A DNA stretch of 64,000 nucleotides, taken from positions 310,001-374,000 of the forward strand of contig OY744463.1 in NCBI GenBank assembly GCA_963556145.1, in the 5' to 3' direction. The translations under genes and the position numbers were made by a program. Source of the stretch: Hygrocybe punicea. Its lineage: Eukaryota > Basidiomycota > Agaricomycetes > Agaricales > Hygrophoraceae. The notes beneath the pieces were generated by a model. The model was not told the DNA's origin and ran no database searches. It saw only the letters and a program-made list of their open reading frames with translations. This document shows, in pieces, positions 10,996 to 22,267 of the stretch (position 1 is the stretch's first letter; the number at the start of each line of letters is the position of its first letter).

Positions 10996-13900
10996 TGTAT
11001 GCAACTATGGCCTTTATAGCAGTACCTGATAATAAGCTGGTCACATCAGAATTGCATCATAGCATATATGTAACTTCAGGTGTCACCGTGTTCATCCAAG
11101 GTTCACCATGCTTGAGGTTGAGAGCACCAGTATTAGGTTCTACAAAGGTTTGTTGAAAGATATCTCGGGGAAATCGTCGTTTACATTCACCTTTCGAATT
11201 AAGACAATATGTCTTTTTTTTGCCGTCATGTCTGTTATGTACATTTAATCGCAATAAAAGATCATCTACAACATCTTGAAACCTTTGCCACCATGTTGAT
11301 CTTTTGTTGTGATATTGACAATTCATGGAACAATTATATGATGGTGGATCTGGCAATACACATGTCGGTGGTTGATATTCAGGTTTCGACATTGTCTGTT
11401 CCATTTTCTGTGATACCTCATCTTTAGAACCTGTCATGAATTGTCCTACACACAAACTTTCCAAGTATTCCACTAATCTTTTCTGAAAGTCAGAATTTTC
11501 AACCATAATTTTGTCACGTATTTCCTGAGGTGTAAGGCATCCCTTTATCCACAACAGCATATGAAGATGCAAGGTAAGACGTCCTTGTTCCTCTACCGTC
11601 GCATAATAACCTGATGTGTTTCCATAAAGGCCAGGGTGAGATTCATTTATTCCTAATATATGTTTGATGAACATTTCAGTAGTAAAGTGAAAGAAGCGAG
11701 CTCCAGCAACTGGATTATTTGCGATTGGTTTGTAACAATCCTGGGGTAGACGTAGTTTAGGATAAAACTTTTCTTTGTTGTCAGCATAATATAAGCATAG
11801 TGGGTGATTGATGTCTGCAGGTGCAAAAGTGATAAACCAAGTCGGAGCACCAATATAGGATATCAGAGACCAAATCTCATTTCACATGTATTTTTTGTTA
11901 GTAATTGAACCTTTGACCTGACCAGCTACATGATCCAAGTCTGATATAAGCCTATAACATACTTTTTCTTCAGGGGTATCTGGTTTGACTCTATCACCTC
12001 TAGACAGTCTTTTAGAGAGATCATCTAAAACAGCTGTATTGATATTCATCAAGTGATCTGCAATATCATTGAAATTATGTTTATTAGTCAACAGATATCC
12101 ACCTGTTGTACTGTCTTTAATCTGTTCCTGATTGAATGCAATCAGTGGGAAATAGGGATCGGTTTGAAATCTTTTGTCATGGTACATCAGAAGATGCCTT
12201 TTATGCATCATATCACTGATGCTTAAAACATCTTTGTCAATGCTGCTAATACCGCCCAAGCCATATGGAAATAGGCAGGGGAACATCATAGGATATAACT
12301 GAGGATTATTAAAGAATGATTCTGGATTTCTAGCATGGCTAATGGCAAGAACACCACCATGGTCATCTATCAAGTGCTTTGTCGCTCTAGCTATTAATGC
12401 CTTTGGACTTGTAATATCTAGATTTTCACCGGTTACTCCACTAACAACAAAGGGACAAAGCCCATCTTCCACACCATCTTCCTCTTCATTGTCAAATGCA
12501 CTAGTGGCTTCCGGTTCCTTATTTGTGTCTGCTGGTCGGTATGCAACCACAACAGGAATTCCATGGTCTGGATATTGTTCTAGATTTTCATAGGAAATAT
12601 CTAAATCATAGTAATCCATGTGGTTCAATTTCAGCCATTCTAAAGCTGCAGAAACTCGCCTTCGGCGAACCAATAAAGGTGTTCGCTCCATGTCTTCTGG
12701 AGTTGGTCTGGCAGGACCAGTGAAAATGAATGCTAGCACTTCATCAAGTTCTTTAATTGTTGGAGGCAACCGTTGATATATCTTTGGTGTTGGGTTTTGA
12801 AACATGATGGCATTTGCTTTCATTTTATGCATCCCAGATGAGACACGAACAATACATTTGTTGTGATGAACACGGGCAATCAAAAGTTGTTCAGCAAATG
12901 TTAGATTTTGAAGTTGTGCAGGAATTCTTCCAATCCAAAGTCCATTTGCCAGAGCATATTTGGGAGTTTGGCCTTTATTCAGACTGAGCACACATGGTTT
13001 GCATATCCATTCACATGTGTCATCTAGCACTGGACCTTTGATATCTTTTATTGGATCAAAACAATGATATCGTTCACATCTTGTGGTTCCCATATTGTCT
13101 CTAGTTAATATTTTCAGATTAACCTTTGTCTTTGACAATAAAGACATGTTCCTCAATGCAACCAATTGACCGCACACGGCACACCCACTTTCTTGAAAAC
13201 ATTCGGGTGATGTATCTCTGCACCAGTTGCTGATTATGGTTTCCTTCAATTCAATAGATGGTGGAGGAGGAGGAAATGATTGCTCATCTGACTTGTCCAA
13301 TTCTTCTTTCATTTGAGTCTGAGTTTCTTCTTTGCCGCACTCATATGTTTCTGTCATTTGTTGTCTTCTGTACCACTGTTTACACAGGTCTTTATGTGAT
13401 TTAATATCATGCACATGAAAAATAGAAACATGAGTATCACAGGCTGAACAATTATGCCTCATTAATGGCACAGATAGATCTTGTCCATGTAATCTTCGTA
13501 ATGTCTTTGACAAATATATACCATGTATTATTGTTATTTCACCAATATCCTTCACTGTCAACTTTGGCAGAAGTTCATGCAAAGGCATTTTGACCCACAA
13601 AGATTTTTTTCTATCTCCATATACAATGTTGGCCGCCTGTTGATCAACATGATCCACATATTCAAATAGTATGTCGGAATCATGGTTGATATTATTGGAT
13701 GAGAGCATGAAAGATTGAAGAAGGTTAAATTTGAATGTTGGTATTCGTTTACCACCACCAATGAAATGATATCCATGAAGGGAATTTATATATAAAGATT
13801 TAAATGGGTTTCTGAATAAATTCAAATTGAACACAATTATATTGGAACGACTATGTCGTATTATGAAACATAGTGTGATCCACAGCAACGTTTCATGTGT

Positions 13901-14428
13901 TAGAGAACTAGTAATACAATGAAATAAATATGATCTGAAATCATGTCATCTCAATAGTAATCGCATGAGCAATGCCTTGATCATTTTACAACGACATTGG
14001 ACAGTGATAGGTTTGAGAACACAATACAAAGCAAAGAGATATTTAGGAGGCAAGAAATATGTCCTGGCATATTGAATAAAATGTAATTGCATTGTGACCG
14101 TGCTATTTTTAAATGTAGTCCAAATGAATAATGGATCGATCGTCAAGTTAACTTTTGTTATTTGAATGAACTCTACACTTTTTGTTGCATTTATTTGCAT
14201 CAATATTGTTGTATCACCCTGATCTGGGGCAAACTCATGTTCTATGAGTTTTCTTTGAGAAACACCCAATTCTTGGGTCAAGGGCAATATCAAAGGCAAG
14301 GAAATTGGTTCAGGAGAGATATACATAAGTTGATTTTGGCATAGTTGTGGAAATAATGTTGCATTTGCAAGGAAATGTAGATAAGTCAAACCTGCAATGC
14401 AGACACAGATGATGTTGTGGGGATTCAT
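10996..14428 (-). pseudogene. Helitron transposase, N-terminal half (zinc-binding region and Rep nuclease)
   Basis: Reading from 13888 the protein has CxxC-type clusters (CSACDTHVSIFHVHDIKSH; later GCAVCGQL and CEWICKPCV), then the Helitron_like_N region, with FPCLFPYGLGG and the segment APTWFITFAPADINHP continuing past a TGA at 11884-11882. The Rep histidine motif is HLHMLLW near 11560, after EEQGRLT. Rep of this family nicks and joins DNA for rolling-circle transposition. A second TGA at 11059-11057 falls before CNSDVTSLLSGTAIKA; both stops replace an arginine expected from family memory, consistent with CGA to TGA. The open frame upstream of 13946 has poor protein-like composition and may not be real coding sequence. 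Confidence 0.88.
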
Positions 14429-14916
14429 GAGGATTTGTGACAGTAAGAGGAAACACCTATTTAACTAGTCAAGTGGTTCGGATCATGAATAACAATTAAC
14501 ACAATGGGATTGATCATCTGACATTATATTATTTGTAAGCTCTTCCCAAAACACCATAAGGCGTGCCTGAATCTTTAGAAATCTGTGTTTACTTTTTTAA
14601 TTCCATTGCATGTTCCCATGACATGCCTTGATACAGGCCAAAAATGCATCTGTACCATGAATAGCTGCCTTACGATCTTATTAGGGGTCTGGCTGACAAG
14701 ACATTGATCAAACCAACTGAGAAGAACAATGGTACCCCCTTTTAAGATATTTTGTGGATTTAATCTTCAGAGTCTCAGTGATATTTATTTCTAGCTTGCT
14801 CAACAGACAAAACAGGTATTGAAGTTGAACAACCAGGCTGTTTGACAACTGTGCATATTTGACAATTGCTTGGTAATTCGTGGAAATTATCATTGTTCTT
14901 CATCCTTGTCAGAAAT
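14429..14916. other. No gene seen
   Basis: AT-rich sequence between the start of the Helitron frame and the solo LTR. It should contain the Helitron 5-prime end (TC...), which I could not pinpoint. A 61-codon minus-strand frame at 14893-14708 has no recognisable features. Confidence 0.4.
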
Positions 14917-15169
14917 ACATTTGTTACGGATCGCTTCTGCAGCGGGCTCCGGCAACAATCAACTTAACTAGGGATCGGATTCCAGAGGAGAGGACAGCAG
15001 TTTTCATTGTTGCTTACAGCTAAGACAACACTGCTAAGAGGGGGGGGGGTCAAGGTCTATGTCATTGCGAGCCGTGGGGGTTACCCAAACAAGATGAGTC
15101 TGCCCCAAGAACCAGACTAAACGTAAAGAAAGGAAAAGAAGAAAAAGTCCGAACCAACAACAAGAACAG

Positions 15170-15177
15170 TATATATA
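15170..15177 (+). promoter_or_regulatory. TATA box inside the solo LTR
   Basis: TATATATA about 250 bases into the LTR on the plus strand, after a purine-rich AAAGAAAGGAAAAGAAG tract. Its place suits the LTR U3 promoter. There is no transcript evidence. Confidence 0.5.
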
Positions 15178-16096
15178 GTGACTGGTCTTGAGGGGAGGTA
15201 AATAGAAATACAACCATGAAGCCATAACATGTCCAACTCTACCATGTGTTCACCATGAGGCGTACATGAGGCATCCTCATGTCGATGTTCTCGCGATCCA
15301 ACTGGAGGCCCGGGTGTCATTGAGGAATAGAGGGGGTCCGGATGACTCGGATGATTTGTCATCGGATCATGTGATGTGCAGAATTGCCTATTCGGGGTCT
15401 ACACTTGCTGTAATGGGCAAGTACGCAGTTTGGCAAGTGCATTGCATGGTCGGGTCGAAGATGGGTATCATCCAGTGTGGGATTGGTGATGAGAATGTCT
15501 TGAGGTGGTGTGGATGTAGGGGCAAGGTTTGCATGAAAGAAAACAAAGGAATGTGTGGAAGGAAAACCAACTAGGACGGTGGGCTAGTCGAGGTCAGACA
15601 TGTGAACAGCACAAGCTGTACTGGATGACGATGTCTGTGTTGATGACGTATCGAGGAGCGATGTCTTGTCCTGTTTGTGGAACAAGAAGGTCCACTTGAT
15701 GTCAGTATTCGTCCAAGAAAGGGTATCATTGTAAACGAGTGTGGGAGGTATCGAGATCATGATGGAAAAGGATAAATGAACGTGGGTCCAGGTGTCGAGT
15801 CATGGCATGAGTGACAAGCTGTGGGAACAAGTCGTCGGGTACTGCATTGAAGCGGTGTCGTGCGAACAATATGCGATAGGGGTTGGTTCACTGTTTGGGA
15901 AGTCGTATGGTCTGTGGTCGAAGCCCAAAAGAGTATGCTCCGGCGATGGTCGGATTAGAGAGAACAGTGAAATGTCTTGTGATCGGGGATTGTCCAGAGT
16001 TCGCATGCAGGTGAGGAATGTCGTCGGATCGTCAGGGAGGATAATGGTGGGCACAGGGTATGAATATGGAAACCAAATATCCGGGAATGGCAATTG

Positions 16097-16267
16097 TCAA
16101 TTACGTGTCGATATATTGTCGAGGTGGAAGTCAGAAGTATCAATGGCAGAAGGGTTTCGGTGCCAATGCCAAAGATAGATCATAACAAGGTAGAAACCGA
16201 TCAGGAAGGTGATGGCAATGCTGCCAATAACAATTACGGTAATGAGCTGTGTCGGGAGTACAGCCAT
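16097..16267 (-). CDS. 56-aa single-pass membrane peptide encoded antisense in the LTR-like repeat
   Basis: ATG at 16267, stop TGA at 16099-16097. The peptide begins MAVLPTQLITVIV and has one long hydrophobic segment (roughly residues 8-33, ending LVMIYLWHW) followed by a polar tail RNPSAIDTSDFHLDNIS. A second copy of the repeat at 28346-28516 keeps the same start, length and stop. By hand count 16 of 57 codons differ, nine of them silently, and there is no indel inside the frame, whereas a one-base indel lies just upstream of the ATG. That pattern argues that the frame has been under protein-level constraint. I do not recognise the family. It could instead be the final exon of a longer gene mobilised with the repeat, but the indel upstream argues for this ATG. 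Confidence 0.5.
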   Translation of the reverse strand: MAVLPTQLITVIVIGSIAITFLIGFYLVMIYLWHWHRNPSAIDTSDFHLDNISTRN

Positions 16268-16593
16268 TGTGATCGGTTTGTCGTGGGATAGCGTAAACAA
16301 GATATCGAAGGGAAAAGACAATGTTGGTGACGTCCATCGGCAAGGAGACTATTCGGGTACAACAAGGTCACGTGGGATATGTCCATGGTCGGTCTGGATT
16401 GTTCTAGAAGGAGGGACAAAAAGAGAACAAGAATAAGAAAATACAAGGATGTCCGAATGAAGAAACAATGACGTTGAAAGGAAGACAAAGGACAAAATGA
16501 AATGAAAAAGGAAGGTGTGCAGTGCAGAATCGTCATGGTGGGTATCGGAATGGGCATCGGGGTTGGAAGCGGAGTTGGAATCGTAACAACATT

Positions 16594-17404
16594 GTCATTT
16601 TTATGGAGCGGTACATATCATTCCCACACAAGTATACTGTATTATTCCGGTACCAAAGAGTCATAGCTCCCCTTGGAGTGACAGTTATATCTTCCACTAC
16701 AAGAGGGGGTTTTGTTACTCTTGTATCATTGTATCCTCATTTAATAGGTCCATAAAGTTCGTGATTCTGGTTTCTTACATATATTCAATTTGAATTTTCA
16801 TTAGCCCGAATGAGAGTCATCTCAGGTTGTCCTTCTCAAGTTGAGTGTGTAGGTGGTTGTACGACTGAACTGAAAGTAATGCATTCACCAGGATATATTT
16901 TAGACAAACAGATTTTCAGTCAACAAGATTGATGCCTTATGCTGTATCTATGCTCACTATCATGCTCAATTCTTATGGTCATAGGACAGTAACACAAGCC
17001 ATTTTTAACGGAGCAAAAAGAAATACATATATAGAAACTGTACAAATGTTAATAGTAGCGATGTATGAGGAGGACATTTGAGGGCACAGATTGTCACCAA
17101 GTTTCCAGAAATCAACGACTGGGATACAGTCTTTTTAGTCAAATATAATGAATACTCCACAAAAGAAGGACTTACTTCTCCGAAATTAAGGCCCGGGATC
17201 AAGTTTGGATGTTGATGGCTTGGGAGATGAAGGCCTCGTTTGGCTCGGAGTAATGGAGAGTAGGATTTCGGGTGGAACGATGTTGCTCCAATCCACGTCT
17301 ATTAATGAAGCGCTGGGCTCCGCAGGGGTCGATGACTGGTGGCGTGACGATGCACACATATTGGGACGGAATCCTAGGACATGGAGAAGATCAGAATTGG
17401 AATA
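16594..17404. other. No gene seen
   Basis: Between the LTR duplication and the first exon signals of the minus-strand gene. Short open frames only; part of 17005-17400 may be downstream untranslated sequence or a last exon of the gene that starts at 19111. Confidence 0.35.
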
Positions 17405-17412
17405 TATACAGC

Positions 17413-19111
17413 CTATGATGTAATGTTGAAATACATACACGGAGTCGGAGACTTCTTCGGTGACTTCACCAGGTTGAGCTTCTCTACGATAATGCCTGCT
17501 TGCTCCAAAGCAACATCCAATTTCCTCCTCTTTGCCATCTCGCCGTCCTTGTGACCATCGCTGGGAGACATCTTTTCGGGTTCAGGAGGTCCGTTGTCGT
17601 TGTCCATGGTTATATCATTATCAACATCCAACAACCCCGCCCACTCTGGTCCTAAAATGTCCAACTTCGCGGATTCCGGTGCCACAACATCTGGCTCGGG
17701 GGCGATGGGTAGCTTAATCTCCATTGTCAATTTCTCCGATGCTGATTGCCGGGTTGTGCGCGACGACCCAATTTCAACAGCGACTGCGAGATGTCAGTGC
17801 ATTAATCATAACAAGGTGAGCAACGTACGCATTTGGGCCTTAGACCACTTCTTCTTTACCGGGGCTACGTCCTCCTCCATCTTTATGTCGTCTATACATG
17901 AATAAATGTGTTGGATCATCATTTTGATATTCGGAATTCAATAACTCACCCTCATCATCATCCTCGGCTTTGGACTTGATTGTGCGCTCTGTCATGATGA
18001 AGGGTTTGCATGTATGACAATCACAGACAATGAAAGTACTTACTGGACTTGGGCTTGGGCTTGGGCTTCTTTTTGTCCTTCTCGGACGAATTGTCTGCGC
18101 CACCTGAATATTCAATAGATCTATACACCACTATGGTTGAAAATTTGTACAAACCAGCAGAAGATGCCTTCTGTTTTTTGACCGATTTTGACTTGGCTTT
18201 GCCCTTGCCCTTGCCCTGGGCAACTGGCTCCTCTGCAAATGTATTATATCATTAGCACAATCACACATGTAATTCTAGATCACACCTTCATCATCATCCG
18301 CCACATTGGCATCGACGAGGACACTATGTCCTTTACACCAAGCAATAATATGACCGATGATCTCGAGCTTTGTGGCGTCCGGAAGCCCACCAAATGACCA
18401 ATTTGCCGAGGTTCCGCTGTGCCATGCTGGCACGGATTCGTCGTATTTTGCCCAATCTATGATGCCAGACGTGAGAATTCATTTGGCCAGAAATGCATAT
18501 ATCTACTCACCTAGGTCCTCAGGCTTGATCTCGGTGTTCACGGCGCCATGTTGAATCAAAGTGGATGGAGAGTGCTTGCCGACATAAAACTCTTTGAGGA
18601 GCCAATTGTCAAAGATCTTGCTTTGCCAGTCACGGGTGACCTCGTTGGCCCGTTTTGCGACCAAAACCTCTGCCCAAATTTCATCCATGACGGTGTCGGT
18701 ATACTTGAGGTAATCCCGGAGTGAATCGGTCCCTTCCTTATCGTTTTTGACGTAGTCCGGCGAGTAGTGGGGTGCCTTGTTGTATGCAATGGCAGCTGTT
18801 GCGTAGATGTACATATCCATTTGATAAATCAAGCGACGGAGCGGTTCCTCGTATCGTTCGGGCATTTCGTGCCATAACTCGCCTCGGGCAGTGGCATCGT
18901 GCGGGTGAGTCTTCAGTACATATAAGTTACGAGAAAACACGGGGACGGTGCCGGAGTCCTTGTTGGGTGCCGGAATCTTGGGCGGGACCATGTACTGGAT
19001 TTGGAAGATGCGATGGAGCTCCTGCAGCTTTTTGGGCGGCGCATCGGGCCAGTATTTGAAGGCCGCAGGATTGATGGCAGGAGTCGAGGTTTTGATGACG
19101 GGTAAGGACAT
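17413..19111 (-). CDS. Uncharacterised multi-exon protein with lysine-rich linkers
   Basis: The first exon runs from the ATG at 19111 (MSLPVIKTSTPAINP) to a donor near 18510 (GTGAGT) and encodes about 200 residues with the core KYWPDAPPKKLQELHRIFQ and, later, IYQMDMYIYATAAIAYNKAP. Small exons follow, each bounded by GT-AG signals: one ending in FDWAKYDESVPAWHSGTSAN and GHSVLVDANVADDD, then several short lysine-rich pieces (GKGKGKAKSKSVKKQK; SSEKDKKKPKPKPKS; VAPVKKKWSKAQ) that look like nuclear localisation signals, and a terminal exon with PEWAGLLDVDNDITM and MAKRRKLDVALEQAG. No domain is recognisable. The overall design, a globular N-terminus plus basic disordered tail, resembles other multi-copy nuclear-type proteins in basidiomycetes. 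Exon joins after the first are approximate and the end may lie further left. Confidence 0.55.
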
Positions 19112-19499
19112 GGAAGATGAAATAAAGCTTTTTGGTTGATGTGTGAGGCGATTTGAGAGCAAAAGAAAAGGGCGGATTTTTTACTCAACCTTCCAGACTA
19201 TGAATACAGATGTCACGACCACGTGACCTGATCAATCGCCACATGTTCGACCTCATGTTCGGCTTCTTTGCATGCATAAACAACAAATCTATTTATTTAT
19301 GTTTTTGATGTGGCTTGAGCTTATAAGTTGTCCAAGGCTAGTACTTGCACGCAGAAAACCGACAGGTGCAGCGTATTGAATTTCTTTCAGTTGGTAAGGC
19401 GATAAATGGAGTTAATTTGTTCGATGAATATTCACGGACTGGTCCTTTGACGGAAAAGCACAACAAGTCTGACTTGTTGGATGGATGTAGAAAGGACGA

Positions 19500-20190
19500 G
19501 GTATACTACACCAAACATGTTGTTTGGTGCGTTCGGTCACCGGACATATTTGGTGGATGTCCATCAATCGGTATGACTAGATATACCACACCGAACACAT
19601 TGAACATGTTCGGTGTGTTTGGTGAACATGTTCGGTCAACGTTGTTGAACCAATATAACTAGATATATGACACCCAGGTTCGATGTGGTATATCTAGTCA
19701 TATTGATTTTCCAACGTTGACCGAACATGTCCACCGAACACACCGAACATGTTCGATGTGTTCGGTGTGGTATATCTGGTCATATTGGTTCAACAACGTT
19801 GACCGAACATGTCCACCGAACACACCGAACATGTTCGATGTGTTCGGTGTAGTATATCTAGTCACAACCATTGGTTGACATCCACCGAACATGTCCACCG
19901 AACATACCAAACATGTTCGATGTGTTCGTTGTAGTATATCTAGTCACAACCGTTGGTTGACATCCACCGAACATGTCCACCGAACACACTGAACATGTTC
20001 AATGTGTTCGTTGTAGTATATCTAGTCACAACCGTTGGTTGACATCCACCAAACATGTCCACCGAACACACCGAACATGTTCGATGTGTTCGGTGTGGTA
20101 TATCTAGTCATATTGGTTCAACAACGTTGACCGAACATCTCCACCGAACACACCGAACACATCCAATCTGTTCGGTGGATATTGCTCTTT
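19500..20190. repeat. 82-bp palindrome-rich satellite with an inverted arm
   Basis: The marker TATATCTAGTCA (one unit TATATCTGGTCA) starts at 19689, 19771, 19853, 19935, 20017 and 20099, exactly 82 bases apart. Each unit holds CACCGAACATGTTCGATGTG with the perfect palindrome CGAACATGTTCG, in most copies repeated as half sites (CCGAACATGTCC, CCGAACACACCG). The left part, 19500-19670, carries the same motifs in the opposite orientation (GACTAGATATACCACACCGA; GTTCGGTCAACGTTG), so the array can fold back on itself around about 19675. A single related fragment occurs at 27255-27310. Confidence 0.92.
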
Positions 20191-20399
20191 CAAGACATTT
20201 AAATGATTCCATTGCTGTTCAACGTGTTTGGCACGTGTTCATTGTTTTATCATTGCCACTCTTATCAGGTGACATAATTCCGACGTCTTATAATTAGAAG
20301 GTTTGTGCAATCGTCACCACGCGCTATCAACCACCCTGAAAGTAATCAATTATTAAGGTATTGATGTATTAATGATATCTGTGTCTGTTCCTCATACCA

Positions 20400-22253
20400 C
20401 CCATCAGAAATCCTGCCTAGGTCCACAAACATGCCATATAAGAAGGAACTTGGTTATGAACTTTGCATGCACATCTGCCCTGGTCGAAAATGCGACTCTC
20501 CAAAAACAAAATATCTTTTGTGGAAGAAGGAAGGCAACTCCTGCCAAAGACATGTCGGATCCGCACACCAACATCCCAAATGCGTTTCATCTGGAATTTG
20601 TCTGCAGTCAGTATGTCTTGGTCGCAACATACGTGAAAATTGGCAGGGTGTCCGCAATGCGACGGCCACGGAACTCGATCTCCTTCCATGCAAAAGGCTA
20701 TCATCCGACTCTGAGATGGAAACATCATCTGACTGTGAAATGGAACCGCCAACCACCGTAAGCAACAATGAACGCCATATAACCACATGAAGCAACAATG
20801 ACGGCCGTGTTTTCAAAATCCTCTTTATCCTTGACCCAACGACTCGTATCGCGAGCAAAGCCGCAGCTATTAATGATCTTGCATTCGTCACCATGACCAT
20901 ATCCGACATTGAACTCGATACCATTGCCCATCTTGATGGTTACGTCCATATCATCAAATCATACAAGAGTCGCTATTCAGTATGTATTCAAGAATGGGTA
21001 ATGTCTATTGTTTAATTTGTGGATTGTTGATACTGAAACGCATTTCACAACAAACAGGTTTATATCGGTATGTGACTACATCATGAGGATGGAGACCGGC
21101 GCTTCAATGTCAAATACATATTTTGGCCCGAGTTCCTTCACGCAATACTTCACTATCAAGACAAAGGCGATACGTGGCAAAAGTTCACATCGGCAGATTG
21201 TGTATTTGGTGGTGTGGATATGGGAATGTCATATATGTAAGATTGACATCGCTTTAATTAATTCTGCTCCGTTTTTGCTGCATTATACTGATGTCTTGAC
21301 AGCGGTAACCAATATGGATTGACACTGGAAAATGTGTCGATTTTCATGACTGGAATGGACGAACTCTGTCGAACGGTACACATCTGGCCACCTCCAAAGC
21401 AGATGAACATGGTCCATTTAAAATGGATACAAAATCAAAACTTGCTTCATGTCGCTTTGAATGTAACGCATACAATACGCCCCCAAGCAAAATTATTAAA
21501 CGATGGCAACCAATTCCCACCGAATATTGTCTTGAAACGGACACACAGTGACACCGGTCATCACATACTATTACCTGGCGACCCCAAGCGAAATTGGGAA
21601 TACATGCATAATAACTGTGAGGTTCCAGGTTCATGTTGGTTTGGGCAAACGTACATCGAACCACTGAGTAAGATGGGCAAATGGTGTGTGTTTCTAGTTG
21701 GTGGAAAGGTCGTGTATACGGTGCACACCCTGTACAACAAGGAAAGCAAGTCCTGGAAGTGGGATATCGTCTCAAGTTTCTATACCTTGGATGAGTTAAG
21801 GTGAGTGCCCTTCATTTTCACTTGTCATATCATATGTATGATTGTCTTAACTTTGTCAGAATATTTCAAACGCAGGGGACTCTATTGAAGACGGTCGCGT
21901 GCAATCCAGACAGGGGCGCCATTTCTATTCGAGAGCAAGGCAGAAATGAGTTCTTCGACTTTGTCCAAAAGACCTATGAAGGGCTTTATGCGATAGAGTC
22001 CAATATGGTTTGTGGAAAACCATCGATGAGTGTCTTTTGCCGTATGGACATATCGCTCATTGTGGATTCCAAAACGGACACTGTGTCGTATTTCGTGAAT
22101 GAGGTGGAACGTTATCACACATGCAGCCTCTGGTCGAACATGAAGTCAGGTCTGAAATCCGTTCGAGCACCCATTGGCTCATTGGCAGACACTTTTGCAG
22201 TGGTTTTTTATAAATGGTTGGTTGACATCAAAAGTCCATACTCATATTTGTAA
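20400..22253 (+). CDS. Multi-copy basidiomycete protein, possibly ATP-grasp-like
   Basis: Exons on the plus strand: an N-terminal cysteine-containing piece near 20431-20790 (uncertain); IASKAAAINDLAFVTMTISD to about 20980; after an intron RRFNVKYIFWPEFLHAILHY and FTSADCVFGGVDMGMS near 21090-21235; then YGLTLENVSIFMTGMDELCR and VHIWPPPKQMNM from 21308; CVFLVGGKVVYTVHTLY near 21690; and a last exon with FDFVQKTYEGLYAI, SVFCRMDISLIV and VSYFVNEVERYHT ending at 22253. The late pair FCRMDISL...YFVNEVE resembles the R-D...NE metal-binding strands of ATP-grasp enzymes, and the preceding GKW-FLVGGKVV strand fits that fold. This is inference from motif spacing. A TGA at about 21074-21076 may be a nonsense codon or may lie in an intron with a later acceptor (ATGAG at 21086), so intactness is unresolved. 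Confidence 0.5.
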
Positions 22254-22267
22254 TATCATTTGTACAT

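Larger units (their letters stand above)
4159..14428 (-). mobile_element. Degenerate Helitron rolling-circle transposon, split by a nested mariner element
   Basis: One very long minus-strand reading frame can be followed from 14428 to 4159 once the nested element at 8457-10993 and one TA copy are removed. Order of parts: zinc-binding N-terminal region, Helitron-like Rep with an HLHMLLW histidine motif, a variable acidic middle, a PIF1-family helicase and a cysteine-peptidase-like tail. Removing the nested element (2,539 bases with one TA) puts the two halves back in register. Damage includes TGA at 13948-13946, 11884-11882 and 11059-11057, TAA at 7111-7109, a single-base frameshift near 8215 and another in an A8 tract near 4995. 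The element is therefore dead. The exact Helitron termini (5-prime TC, 3-prime CTRRT) were not identified, so the limits given are those of the coding sequence. Confidence 0.9.
14922..16588 (+). mobile_element. Solo-LTR-like element, 1,667 bp, with ACATT target duplication
   Basis: The element starts TGTTACGG and ends TCGTAACA, so it has the TG...CA ends and the short inverted terminus (TGTTACG/CGTAACA) of an LTR. It is flanked by perfect 5-base repeats, ACATT at 14917-14921 and ACATT at 16589-16593, the duplication length typical of LTR retrotransposons. There is no gag or pol inside, so a solo LTR formed by recombination is the simplest reading. A TATATATA box lies at 15170-15177. The last 500 bases recur, truncated on the left, at 28324-28810. 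A small membrane-peptide ORF is encoded on the opposite strand (separate entry). Confidence 0.85.

Noticed and set aside
11203..11240. CACGTG at mariner ends and the CACGACCACGTGAC-type motif near 19213 taken as the same element end
   Set aside because: Similarity is limited to about 15 bases around an E-box-like palindrome near 19213 and no matching terminal repeat follows; coincidence is likely. Nothing relevant lies in the interval quoted, which only marks the search area beside the right mariner end.
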